Below, piece after piece: positions 11,754 to 22,300 of a DNA stretch of 64,000 nt; the stretch's first letter is position 1; every line of letters starts with the position of its first letter. The notes under the pieces were generated by a model. It ran no database searches, was not told where the DNA came from, and was given only the letters and a program-made list of their open reading frames with translations. The stretch comes from Cotesia glomerata (taxonomy: Eukaryota > Arthropoda > Insecta > Hymenoptera > Braconidae), in NCBI RefSeq assembly GCF_020080835.1, contig NC_058162.1, positions 24,707,885-24,771,884 of the forward strand. Reading direction: 5' to 3'. The position numbers and the translations under genes are program-made.

Positions 11754-12226
11754 AATATTGAAATAAATAACGTTTTAAAAATGGTGAGTTGATCAATGAT
11801 TAAACGCTGTAATAAATTCAAACTATTCGATTGTAAGTGTTTGATAAGTCAATCAAACTGATGCAATATTCTATTAAATGTCAATTCAATTAATGAATTA
11901 ACTCCAGAGAATTTGCACGCACCTGCATTCATATTCGATATTCGATACGACAATTCGGCTGTGGGTATGTGCAGAAAATCATGTTAGTGATTGGAGATTT
12001 GATAAAACGTTCCCTATCCGGCATGTACCCTTCACTTTGGTTCCTTTGGCGAGGTTTTTTTTTAACTGGTGATTTATAGCTTAAATATGCGGTTTTAATT
12101 GATTGATCACGGATTTTTTATAAGTGGATTTGGTTTGGAAACTGGAATTTTGACGTTTTTGGGAAAGTTATACAGTTTTTTTTTCTTAGTAAAAAAAATT
12201 AATTGCATTTTTTCACTTAATTTATA
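11754..12226. other. Intergenic, no gene seen
   Basis: Mixed-composition sequence without ORFs or clear repeats up to the MITE at 12227. Confidence 0.4.
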
Positions 12227-12956
12227 CACGGAGAAAATTTTATAGTAGAATTTATTATCTATTAACTTAATTCGATAGTAGTAAATATTATTTAAATAAT
12301 TAAGTAAACCATCTGAATTGTAGTATATTTACCATCCTGATGGTAACTACTACTATTATGATGGTAATCAATAATAATAACTGTTATTATTTTAATTAGT
12401 TACTATTATTGTCAAAATCGTAATTCCTAATATAACTTGATGGTTGTAGTTACCATCAGTAATAATAATAACTACTATCTAAACTAGTAAAAAATATTAA
12501 AAAAATTAAGAATCTGCCTTACCATGAATGCATTTCTTTTTGAAAAAAAAATAAAATTAAACAAAAAAAAATTTTTAATCTTCAAAAAAGTCAAATTTAA
12601 AAAAAAAAAATTTTGAAGGGAATTTAAAATATTTTAACATTTCAAAGAAAAAAATGTACAATAGCTAAAATATGAATCTAAATAAAGGATTTAATTAAGT
12701 AAATTTATATTATTTTTTCTTTCAGAATTTTTACAATCTGAGATGGTTACAGTTACCATCTTCGATTGTAACAGTTATAATTTATAATAATTATAATTAT
12801 TATTTTTAAAAGTAATCATTACCATTATTAATAGTAACTATTACAATTGTCAATGATACCACCTATTATTTTGTTACTAATTAATTTTATTACCATTTTA
12901 GATAGTAGGAGTTACTATTTTTGTATAGTAGGTAGAATAATTAATTTTTCTCCGTG
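12227..12956. mobile_element. TIR element with CACGGAGAAAA ends
   Basis: CACGGAGAAAA at the left and TTTTTCTCCGTG at the right, each flanked by TA (12225-12226, 12957-12958). The interior is rich in ACTATTATTGATGGTA-type triplet-like strings in both orientations, so it folds back on itself over much of its 730 bp. Confidence 0.75.
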
Positions 12957-13092
12957 TAGTGTGACTAATTTTTGGAAGTTTAAATTAATTAAAAAGACAT
13001 AGCATGTGAAATATTGATTTAAAAAAAAATTTTGAGATAAATGATGTAGAAAATTGGATTTTTAACGATTTTAGATTCTGTTAAAATTTTTA

Positions 13093-13500
13093 TAAGGACA
13101 TTTCATGCGAAATGGGAAAATGAATAAAATTATAAAATATAATTCATTCTAATACAGGCCTAATTTATTATTAAAAATTTATATTTAATTATTTTTTAAA
13201 AATAATTTTTTTTAATCCATAAGAAAATCGATTTTTTTTTCCTAGTAATTTTACAGCCGTACTAACTTGTATCCGGATCAAATGTTGTTTTAATAGTTTT
13301 AACAACAAATTCATTTTATGTTTGTTATTAACTAACATATTTATTATTATAGTTTTAAGAACGAATTTTTTTATGTTCGTTAATTATTAACACCTAAGTT
13401 TATCAAGATCGTGTTGTCAGCATGCTAAATCCTTTATTTGTGTTTTTTAATTAGTTTTTTTTAATTATCCTAAATAATTTATAGTTAAATATATAAACAA
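13093..13500 (+). repeat. Element T, 5' part of an interrupted copy
   Basis: Matches the first part of the element at 59356 (ACTTGTATCCGGATCAAATG, CAAGATCGTGTTGTCAGCAT). It stops at ATATAAACAA and resumes at about 16269 with AATGTTTCTAAGG. The uninterrupted copies at 17279 and 59690 show these pieces belong together. Confidence 0.7.
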
Positions 13501-14378
13501 CTAGCTGATACCTGCCCGCTTCGCTGGGCATACAATAAAATTTTATGTTGTAACAACTTGATGTAGAAAATTTGTTCTTGTCCCAATATAAACAAAATGG
13601 GATTAATTTCAAAAAGATAATTAATATAGAAAGTTTGAATTCCCGCTAGAGAAAAGTCGAAGATTGTTTATAATTAAGGAAGTGATTTTCACCGAGTATT
13701 AAATATCAGCCGTGAGAGAAATATTCATTAACTTAATAATCAATCAATCAATGGTCAGTTGGTCAGTCAAATCGTCATTAGACAGATTTCCGCATCACCC
13801 ATGACGTAACTGTGTAGTGAGATGCGGTTCCCCATTATAATAATGTTATCCTAAACATTTAGTCTAGACCGGATAGGTCAAATGGTAGAGTAGCCGACAT
13901 GTCACTCGGAAGGTTCTGGGTTCGGAATCCCCTGTCCGAGCTATCTGAATTTTTTCTCAGCATATTCTGTAAACTCTTATTAAGAAGGTCCTTTCCTATT
14001 TCTTTCTCAATCTCTTCCTCCTCCAATTATTCTGTTACGTATTGAATGTTGGAACTTGCTTCACGTAATGCAATACTATCCGTAACTCCTATTCTTTTTC
14101 CGCTTCCATGTGGTATTATTTAATTTTTTACAAAAATGTCAATAATTTTTTTTAATTTTAAAAATGTTAATAATAAAATACTTTTCTCATATATTTAAAT
14201 ACTGCAAGCTAACACCCTGGTCATCACAAACAATCACTTTTCTCTAATTCAGGAATTTATATTCATTATCTTTTTGAAATTAACCATTTTGTTTATATTT
14301 TTTTCATCTAGGATTTACAATTCATAAAAATTTATTGTATTCCTCTATCAGAAGCCGGGCGGGTATCAGCTTAGTTAT
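13501..14378. mobile_element. Inverted-repeat element enclosing a tRNA-like segment
   Basis: The left end reads CTAGCTGATACCTGCCCGCT and the right end, in complement, AAGCTGATACCCGCCCGGCT. The similarity extends inward over roughly 140 bp on each arm (TATAAACAAAATGG, TTCAAAAAGATAAT on both). The unpaired centre carries a tRNA-like sequence. It is inserted in an element T copy. Confidence 0.6.
13868..13950 (+). pseudogene. tRNA-like sequence (Asp-like), probably SINE-derived
   Basis: A box A-like TAGGTCAAATGG, an anticodon-arm-like CCGACATGTCACTCGG (loop resembling the GTC loop of tRNA-Asp) and a box B-like GGTTCGGAATCC with one extra base are correctly ordered and spaced. The acceptor stem does not close over seven pairs, so a functional tRNA is unlikely. 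Confidence 0.45.
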
Positions 14379-14445
14379 TAATAAATTCATAACAAATTAA
14401 GTGAGGTATTAAAAATATATTTTATTATTACTCATTTTATTAGAA

Positions 14446-15274
14446 ATTATCTTAAATCGACCGTTTTTTATAATAATTTAACGATATCGTTGTGAAATTT
14501 TAGAGAAGACGCATCAGACACAATTTACCATTTAATTTTTAATCATTAAAATCAGCATAATCATTTAACAATATCAACTTGATAATATTTATGTTTAATT
14601 TATCTGTGTTATGATATAATCGAGTTCATCCTTCATGATTATTCCAATACATATAAGTTATTTCAGTTATTATTATTTTAGCTATTCTTTCTTAAAAAAC
14701 GTATGATTATGAATTCCTACTGTCCCAACAGTCAATCGATAAAATTTAAAATCAATCATTTTGACAGTTATTATAGCAACGGTAACCATGATAACGGTAA
14801 CCATGGTAACGGCAACCATGGTAACGGTAACCATGGCAACGGTAACCACGGCAACGGTAACCATAGCAACGGTAACCATGGCGACAGCCATGACAATGGT
14901 AACCATGGCAACGGTTGATTAGCGTGGGTGGTTGTAGGGGGTTGAGTTCGATAATTTACGGGTGCCACTGATGGTTTCTTAGATTAGAGGGGTCAAAATG
15001 ATATTTCGCTCCCAAAAAAAGAGAGAGATATAGGGAAGGGGAAAGATTATAGGGCACGGGAGGGGAGGAGAAGAATGAGAGGGAGGGGAGGGGAGGGCAT
15101 ATGTGATGGTAGACGAAAAATTCATTTTGGCTAGGAATTGCGTAAAATCCGTTCTTAGTGAGCGTCTACATCACGAATGGAGTAACTATGCTAAATTTCA
15201 AGTCAATCGGGCGAATAGTTTCGGAGATCTCGTGATGAGTGAGTGAGTGGTATTTCGCTTATATATATATAGAT
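14446..15274 (+). repeat. Tandem repeat unit Y1 with minisatellite
   Basis: First of two head-to-tail copies of an unclassified interspersed repeat. Its 3' part (CAAGTCAATCGGGCGAATAG, CGGAGATCTCGTGATGAGTG) and TATATATATAGAT end resemble tails of widespread insect non-LTR or related repeats, but I cannot classify it. It contains purine-rich GGGAGGGGAGG stretches and the 15-bp minisatellite. Confidence 0.65.
14775..14915 (+). repeat. 15-bp minisatellite, about 9 copies
   Basis: Repeats of GGCAACGGTAACCAT with point changes. The open frames across it on both strands (Asn-Gly-Asn-His runs and Met-Val-Thr runs) are a consequence of the 15-bp period, not genes. Confidence 0.9.
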
Positions 15275-16268
15275 TATCTTAAATCTACCTTTTTTTATAA
15301 TAATTTAACGATATTGTTGTGAAATTTTAGAGAAGATACATCAAACACAATTTACCATTTTAATTTTAATCATTAAAATCAGTATAATCATTTAACAATA
15401 TCAACATTAATATTTATGTTATATTTATCTGTTTTATGATATAATGGAGTTCATCCTTCATGATCATTCCAATACATATTAGCTATTACAGTTATTAATG
15501 ATTTAGATATTGTTTTTTAAAAAAAGAATGATCATGAATTCCTACGGTCCCAACAATCAATCGATAAAATTTAAAATCAAAATGTATTTGCCTAACATTG
15601 TATAGAATAATACTGTTGAATAATAATTGTATAGAATATTAATATTTAGTAACTTTCTACTTTTATTCTAATCATTCCTCTGAATTTAATTTACAACCGA
15701 ATTTGTTATTACAATTTATTTATTTTAACAGTTGTTATAGCAACGGTAACCATGGCAACGGTAACCATAGCAACGGTAACCATGGCAACGGTAACCATGG
15801 CAACGGTAACCATGGCAACGGTAACCATGGCAACGGTAACCATGGCAACGGTAACCATGGCAACGGTAATCATGGCAACGGTAACCATGGCAACGGTATC
15901 CATGGCAACAGTTGATTAGCGTGGGTGGTTGCGGGGGGAGGTGAGTTCTATAATTTATGGGTGCCACTGATGGTTTCTTAGATTAGAGGGTCAAAATGAT
16001 ATTTCGCTCCCAAAAAAAGAGAGAGATATAGGGAAGGGGAAAGATTATAGGGCACGGGAGGGGAGGAGAAGAATGAGAGGGAGGGGGGGGGAGGGCATAT
16101 GTGATGGTAGACGAAAAATTCATTTTGGCTAGGAATTGCGTAAAATCCGTTCTTAGTGAGCGTCTACATCACGAATGGAGTAACTATGCTAAATTTCAAG
16201 TCAATCGGGCGAATAGTTTCGGAGATCTCGTGATGAGTGAGTGGTATTTCGCTTATATATATATAGAT
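15275..16268 (+). repeat. Tandem repeat unit Y2 with minisatellite
   Basis: Second copy of the Y repeat. It is longer than Y1 because it has about 130 bp of extra sequence before the minisatellite (near 15580-15710) and more minisatellite repeats. It ends, like Y1, in TATATATATAGAT. Confidence 0.65.
15740..15912 (+). repeat. 15-bp minisatellite, about 11-12 copies
   Basis: Same GGCAACGGTAACCAT unit as at 14775 but more regular and longer, so copy number changed after the surrounding duplication. Confidence 0.9.
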
Positions 16269-16389
16269 AATGTTTCTAAGGTTGAAATAATATAAAAGTC
16301 TTTTTAATAAACAACTTGATGTAGACATTTTGTTCTTGTCCCACCAGTCACAAATGCCTGTCCCACCAGTCGCAATAAAAAAAATTTTT
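16269..16389 (+). repeat. Element T, continuation of the interrupted copy
   Basis: Carries AATGTTTCTAAGGTTGAAAT and the paired GTCCCACCAGTC motifs of element T. It ends where the TTCCCGC repeat begins. Confidence 0.7.
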
Positions 16390-16503
16390 AACTTCCCGCT
16401 AAGAAAATCGAAGATTTGCAGTTTTGCAAAAATCGAGTTTTCATCAGATCTCGACGTTTGAAGGTCACAGGAAGCTTCCCTGACTATCCCCGCGAGGTTG
16501 TCA

Positions 16504-16587
<84 letters not shown>

Positions 16588-17278
16588 ATATGTGAACCGC
16601 TTATAACTTTTGAACGGCTTGACCGATTTCATCGCGGTTGGTGCCATTCAAAAAGGCTTGACCAAACTTAGATTTTGAAAACTATTTGGACCGATTCAGA
16701 TCAATAGATTTTGAGAAATCTTCAAAAAACTGAAAAAAAAATTTTATTCAAATGTGGTTTTTTTGGAATAACTTTTAAACGGCTTGATGGTTCAATTCCA
16801 AAAACTAATCAGCTTTTAACCTCAAAAAACCACGTCGATCGCCACCAGTCCGGTCAAAATCGGTTGATTCGTTCGAGAGATATCGTGAACGAAAGAAAAC
16901 CGAAAAAAGTGTTTTTTCGGAATAACTCCAAAATTCCTAGCGCGATTAATTCAAAATTTGAGATTCTTTGTGAGGCTTGAAAAATCTTGAATGCTTCTAA
17001 CCACGTAAAAATCGGTTTATTCATTCAAAAGTTATTGCGGTTTAAAAATTAAAAAAATAGTGTCTTATCAAATCTCTATCAGACTTTTGAGCTCGAAGAG
17101 CTTTAAAGCATAGGAAAGCAATCTCTTTGAGCTCGGAGAGCTCAAAATAACCCATAAATTGTATTTTTAAGCTCGAAGAGCTCAAAAACGTCATTGGTGC
17201 AATTTTAAGCGCCTAAGTATGGAATTAGCGGGAAGTTGCAGGGATGGCCTTCAGGGTCAACCGTTTTTCTAATTTTTT
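16390..17278 (+). repeat. TTCCCGC interspersed repeat with TG microsatellite
   Basis: Starts AACTTCCCGCTAAGAAAATC and has the complement TTAGCGGGAAGTT near its right end (17225-17238). A second copy with the same left boundary and the same right-hand GGGTCAAC...TTTCCTAATTTTTTT end lies at 62799-63375. Repeated GAGCTCGAAGAGCTC boxes occur at 17089-17190. A dispersed element of unknown class; the 16711-16980 ORF is not supported as a gene. Confidence 0.65.
16504..16584. repeat. (TG)n microsatellite
   Basis: About 40 uninterrupted TG dinucleotides within the TTCCCGC repeat. Confidence 0.98.
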
Positions 17279-17759
17279 TTAATAATCCTAAATAATTTAT
17301 AGTTAAATATATAAACAATAATGTTTCTAAGGTTGAAATAATATAAAAGTCTTTTTAATAAACAACTTGATGTAGACATTTTGTATTTGTCCCACCAGTC
17401 CCAAATGCCTGTCCCACCAGTCACAATAAAAAAAATTTTTGTAATTGTTTCTACGTAGGTAATCAGTTTAATTCTTCATAATATTGAATGTTTGTAGGAT
17501 TAATTTTGTATTGAGAGGGAAGTATTTTTTAAAAGTTTAGTGGTCGAATTGAAATTGGACTTTTAGTATACCTTTGGTAAGAGAGAAGGATTTTTCGATG
17601 TCCCACCACTCAGACTCAGTCAAATAATAATTACGAGAAACAAAAAGTAATGAAGGTTTTTGACAAAAGGATGTTGTTAATTAGTTATTCTTCTATATTA
17701 TAAGATAAATTTTACTATAGTATAAGTTTCAGTCACATAATTATAGCTTATAATTGAGG
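17279..17759 (+). repeat. Element T, second partial copy
   Basis: Collinear with the 59640-60110 copy, from ATCCTAAATAATTTATAG to CACATAATTATAGCTTATAA. Both element ends are missing. Confidence 0.75.
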
Positions 17760-19363
17760 AGCTGATTTTCAAAAGTGTATCTTTTCATATTTTAAAAGAG
17801 CAGTTTTTTGAACTTTTAAATATCAATTACTTTGAGAATTATAAATATTTGTAAATGAAAATTGAATTGTAGCTTCATAACCGATATCACTTTATAGCTA
17901 AATTAAAAAAGTTCAATAAAAATATTTATTATTGAAGATAACCAGTTTTTTGTCTTGATTAATCAAAAATGAAAAGATACCCTTTTGAAACTCAACTCCT
18001 CAATTGATGAAATTCCTGAGTCAATGTAACTTTTGAATTTGGAAAGAAAAACTTGAAGTAAAAATTGTAGATAATTCAATTTTTAACAAATTTAATCTCA
18101 GACATAAATTTCATGAGCAGTATTTTTAGAAATACAGTAATTTTAAATGTAATCAACTTGTTTTATGAATTTTTATACTTCGAAAAACAATTTTAAATCA
18201 TTTTTTATCAACATATTAATTTTAAATTATAATTATTTGAATAATCAATACTTGTCACCTAAAAATGAGTGAATAGCCAATAATCAAGACGGTTATGAAG
18301 AGTTAATTTAAGCTTAGAAATCAGTAACCCGGAGTTTTCTTATGCAATTCTTTATCTCATGCGGCTGGCTAATTACATCACTCTTCTCATTCTGGAATTT
18401 ATATGTCCGTCATTATAGACCAAGTATTAAATGCATAACTATGTAATGACAAGTAGTAATATCAGCCCGACTACTATCGCTCAAGTCCTAAATGAATAAA
18501 ATAAAAAGTCGACTTTGCTAATACGTATTTAGTCTATTAACATTTCCCTCATCTATTTACTTCTTTACTTCGTTCATTTTTTATTTCAATGAATACTAAT
18601 GGACTTTTTCTACACTCGCTCCTTTTTTATAGTCCTACCAATTTTTTAAATTAGCACGACTAATTACTTAATCGCTAGACATTGTATTCCCTCGGGAGAA
18701 GAGAAACTATCAATTTTTTACTGAAGATAAATTTTTTTTTAATTTTATAGCTAACATAACAAAATTTTTTTTTTTTAATTTTTGAATAAAATTTTTAGAC
18801 AATTGAACTTTAAACAAACTTCGTACCAATAAAAAATTTCGTAGAACCCGTATTTTCAAAGATACATCAGTTTATTAGTTAATAATCTTGCTAACTACAA
18901 AAAAAAAAATTATTAATCTTTTCTCATTTTTAGACATGAAAAAAATTTTTAAAAAATCTATCTAGCAATTTATAACACAGCGTAGACATACGTAAGTTGT
19001 TTAATGCCAAAAATTAATTTAGTGTGTTGTGCGCGAGTGATTGAAATGAATTTTATTTCGCTGCGATAAATTAGGAGTCGTCCTCGGTAATTTTGAAAAC
19101 CACTGTAAGCTTACCATTTAATCTAGTCTAGTCATTCTTAGCTATATATTTATATATTTGTTATTTCGCTATTTGCTAAAATATGTCAACGGTGCCAGGA
19201 ACTTTTATAAACTAGTATGTAAAGCTCGCGTCTTTTAAAACCGAGCGATCTAATCCGCGGTCCCACATAGCACCGAGTTAGCACTTTTGTAACTAGTTCA
19301 TTTTTTTTATTTTATTTTTTATTTTCGCATTACATATTACGTGTTACGTTAATTAGATAAAAT
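17760..19363. other. Upstream region of troponin C 2
   Basis: Mixed AT-rich sequence with fragments of the ~185-bp repeat near 18020-18130 and 18745-18850. From about 18950 it is apparently single-copy and less AT-rich, which suits a promoter and 5' UTR. No ORF is supported. Confidence 0.4.
19206..19211 (+). promoter_or_regulatory. Candidate TATA box of troponin C 2
   Basis: TATAAA about 155 bp before the start codon, followed by the least AT-rich stretch of the region (19225-19290). Weak evidence in such an AT-rich genome. Confidence 0.25.
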
Positions 19364-22300
19364 ATGGTAGGTACAATTATTATGTATTTAATTTTATTTC
19401 ATTTTATCGCACTTAATTAAATTCCATTTATTTCATTTAAATCATGCAGTGAAAGGTGTTTATGTAAATTATTTATTTTTTTTTTCACAGGAAGACTTGA
19501 CTAAGGATCAAATTGTCCGTAAGTTTATTTATTATTTATAATTATATTATTTTACTCTTACCTTTTATTACGAGACGAATATTTAAGTGACGTGTCATTT
19601 ATTTTACTTTAAGTTTTTTTATTTTAGTGCAAAAAATTAATTACGTTTCTTTACGGGATTTATAGTGTGACTAATTTTTGGAAGTTTCAATTGATTAAAA
19701 GGTTATAGCTTGTGAAATATTGATTTTAAAAAATTTTTAGATTTTTTTAAGACCAATATTTTAGAAGATATAAGGTAAAAGCCCCAATTATTGACACTAT
19801 TAGAGACAAAGTTATGATTTGATTTTTTTTAAGCAATCAAATATCAATATCGTTGAATTTTGCTTATGGTAATGTCAATTAATGTTTTTACTAATCAATT
19901 TCTTTTTTAAAAATGATAATTACTGATATTTACTAATTAATTTTAAATAATTAAATAGATTATCCGGATACACCAATTATTGGCAGGTTAAAAAACTGAT
20001 TGATCTAATTATTGACATACCTTCACCCCAATTATGGACACCTATACTAAGCATGCCTAGAATCATCTGCTTATTCTTATCTATCCAAACTTATTATTAA
20101 GTAATCAATTTTATGAAAGTTTATTAATAATAATTTCCATGAATAATTAATTACTTTTAAAAATATAAAAATTTATTTAAAAATAATTTATTGAATCAGA
20201 AGAGTTCAAACTCTTACAGTTAATTTTTTAGATTAAAGTCAAAAAAAGGCGTAATAGCGCTGTCGAATGACTGTCAATATGAGATTCAACTTAAAAATTA
20301 TCAACTAGTTATTGACACCCATTATTTAAATATTATAAAGCATACAATTAATTTCAATTATCCAATTTTACAAATTTTTCATATAAGGTAAAAGCCCGAA
20401 TTAATTACACTATAAGAGACAAAGTTTTAATTTGATTTTTTTTAAGCAATCAAATATCAATATCGTTGAATTTTGTTTGTGGTAATGTCTCAAGTAATAT
20501 TTTTACTAATCAATTTCGTTTTTTAAAATGATAATCACTGATATTTACTAATTAATTTTAAATAATTAAATAGATTATCCGGATACACCAATTATTGGCA
20601 GGTTAAAAAACTGATTGATCTAATTATTGACATACCTTCACCCCAATTATGGACACCTATACAAAGCATGCCTAGAATCATCTGCTTATTCTTATTTATC
20701 CAAACTTATTATTAAGTAATCATTTTTATTAAAGTTTATTAATAATAATTTCCATAAATGATTAATTACTTTTAAAAATATAAAAATTTATTTGAAAATA
20801 ATTTATTGAATCAGAAGAGTTCAAACTCTTACAGTTAATTTTTTAGGTTAAAGTCAAAAAAAGGCGTAATAGCGCTGTCGAATGGCTGTCAATATGAGAT
20901 TCAACTTAAAAATTATCAACTAGTTATTGACACCCATTATTTAAATATTATAAAGCATACAATTAATTTCAATTATCCAATTTTACAAATTTTTCATATA
21001 AGGTAAAAGCCCGAATTAATTACACTATAAGAGACAAAGTTATAATTTGATTTTTTTTAAGCAATCAAATATCAATATCGTTGAATTTTGTTTGTGGTAA
21101 TGTCTCAAGTAATATTTTTACTAATCAATTTCTTTTCTTAAAATGATAATCACTGATATTTACTAATTGATTTTTAATAATTAAATAGATTATCCGGATA
21201 CACCAATTATTGGCAGGTTAAAAAACTGATTGATCTAATTATTGACAAACCTTCACCCCAATTATTGACACCTATACTAAGCATGCCTGGAATCATCTGC
21301 TTATTCTTATTTATCCAAACTTATTATTAAGTAATCATTTTTATTAAAGTTTATTGATAATAATTTCCATTAATGATTAATTACTTTTAAAAATATAAAA
21401 ATTTATTTAAAAATAATTTATTGAATCAGAAGAGTTTAAACTCTTACAGTTAATTTTTTAGGTTAAAGTAAAAGAAAAGGCGTGATAGCGCTGTCGAATG
21501 GCTGTCAATATGAGATTCAACTTAAAAATTATCAACTAGTTATTGACACCCATTATTTAAATATTATAAAGCATACAATTAATTTCGATTATTCAATTTT
21601 ATAAATTCTTCCTATATCGTTAATTAAAAAAAAAAAGATGATATTATTAGATGAAGAAATTAATTTAAACTCGGCATTTAAAAAAAAAAATGCTTTTCTA
21701 ATCAAATTTGTTAAGAAAATAAACGTTCGTAAGCTGGTTTGATGAACTGGTGGTAACTTTATTTTCTTTTAATAATTAATATTCAATATTTTGAACTGAC
21801 AGTAATTTTTTTCAATTTTTTAATTAATTAGAATTTAATAAAAATTTATATGATAGTTATTCTTATTACATATGATTAAATATATTTATAAATAATTTAG
21901 GGTGGCAATATTTAGACCCCTGTCAATAATTGGGACTTTTACCTTAGTAAATTTGAATAAAGGCTTCAAATTTTATGAAATATAAATTTCGGGAAAACTA
22001 TATAGTGGTTAATTTGGTTTTAATTTTCGAACTAGTGATTTTAGAAAGAAAACTTCGAACAAAAGTTGTAGAAAATTAAATTTTGAACAATATTAGTATT
22101 TCTAAAAATTTTGAAAGATCAATATTTTAGAAGATATAGTTAATTTTAATATACCCTTCAAAATATGTAAAGAACAATTTTTGGAAAAATTATATAGTTG
22201 GTCAAATGGCTGTAACTTCTGAAAAATTAGTTTTATAAAGAAAAGTTTTGAACAAAAGTTGTAAAGAATTGAATTTTTAATAATTTGCGTTTCTGTAAAA

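Noticed and set aside
14682..14968. Asn-Gly-His-rich and Met-Val-Thr-rich ORFs on both strands (also 15703-15967)
   Set aside because: They are frame-open translations of a 15-bp minisatellite; no start context, splice sites or domain.
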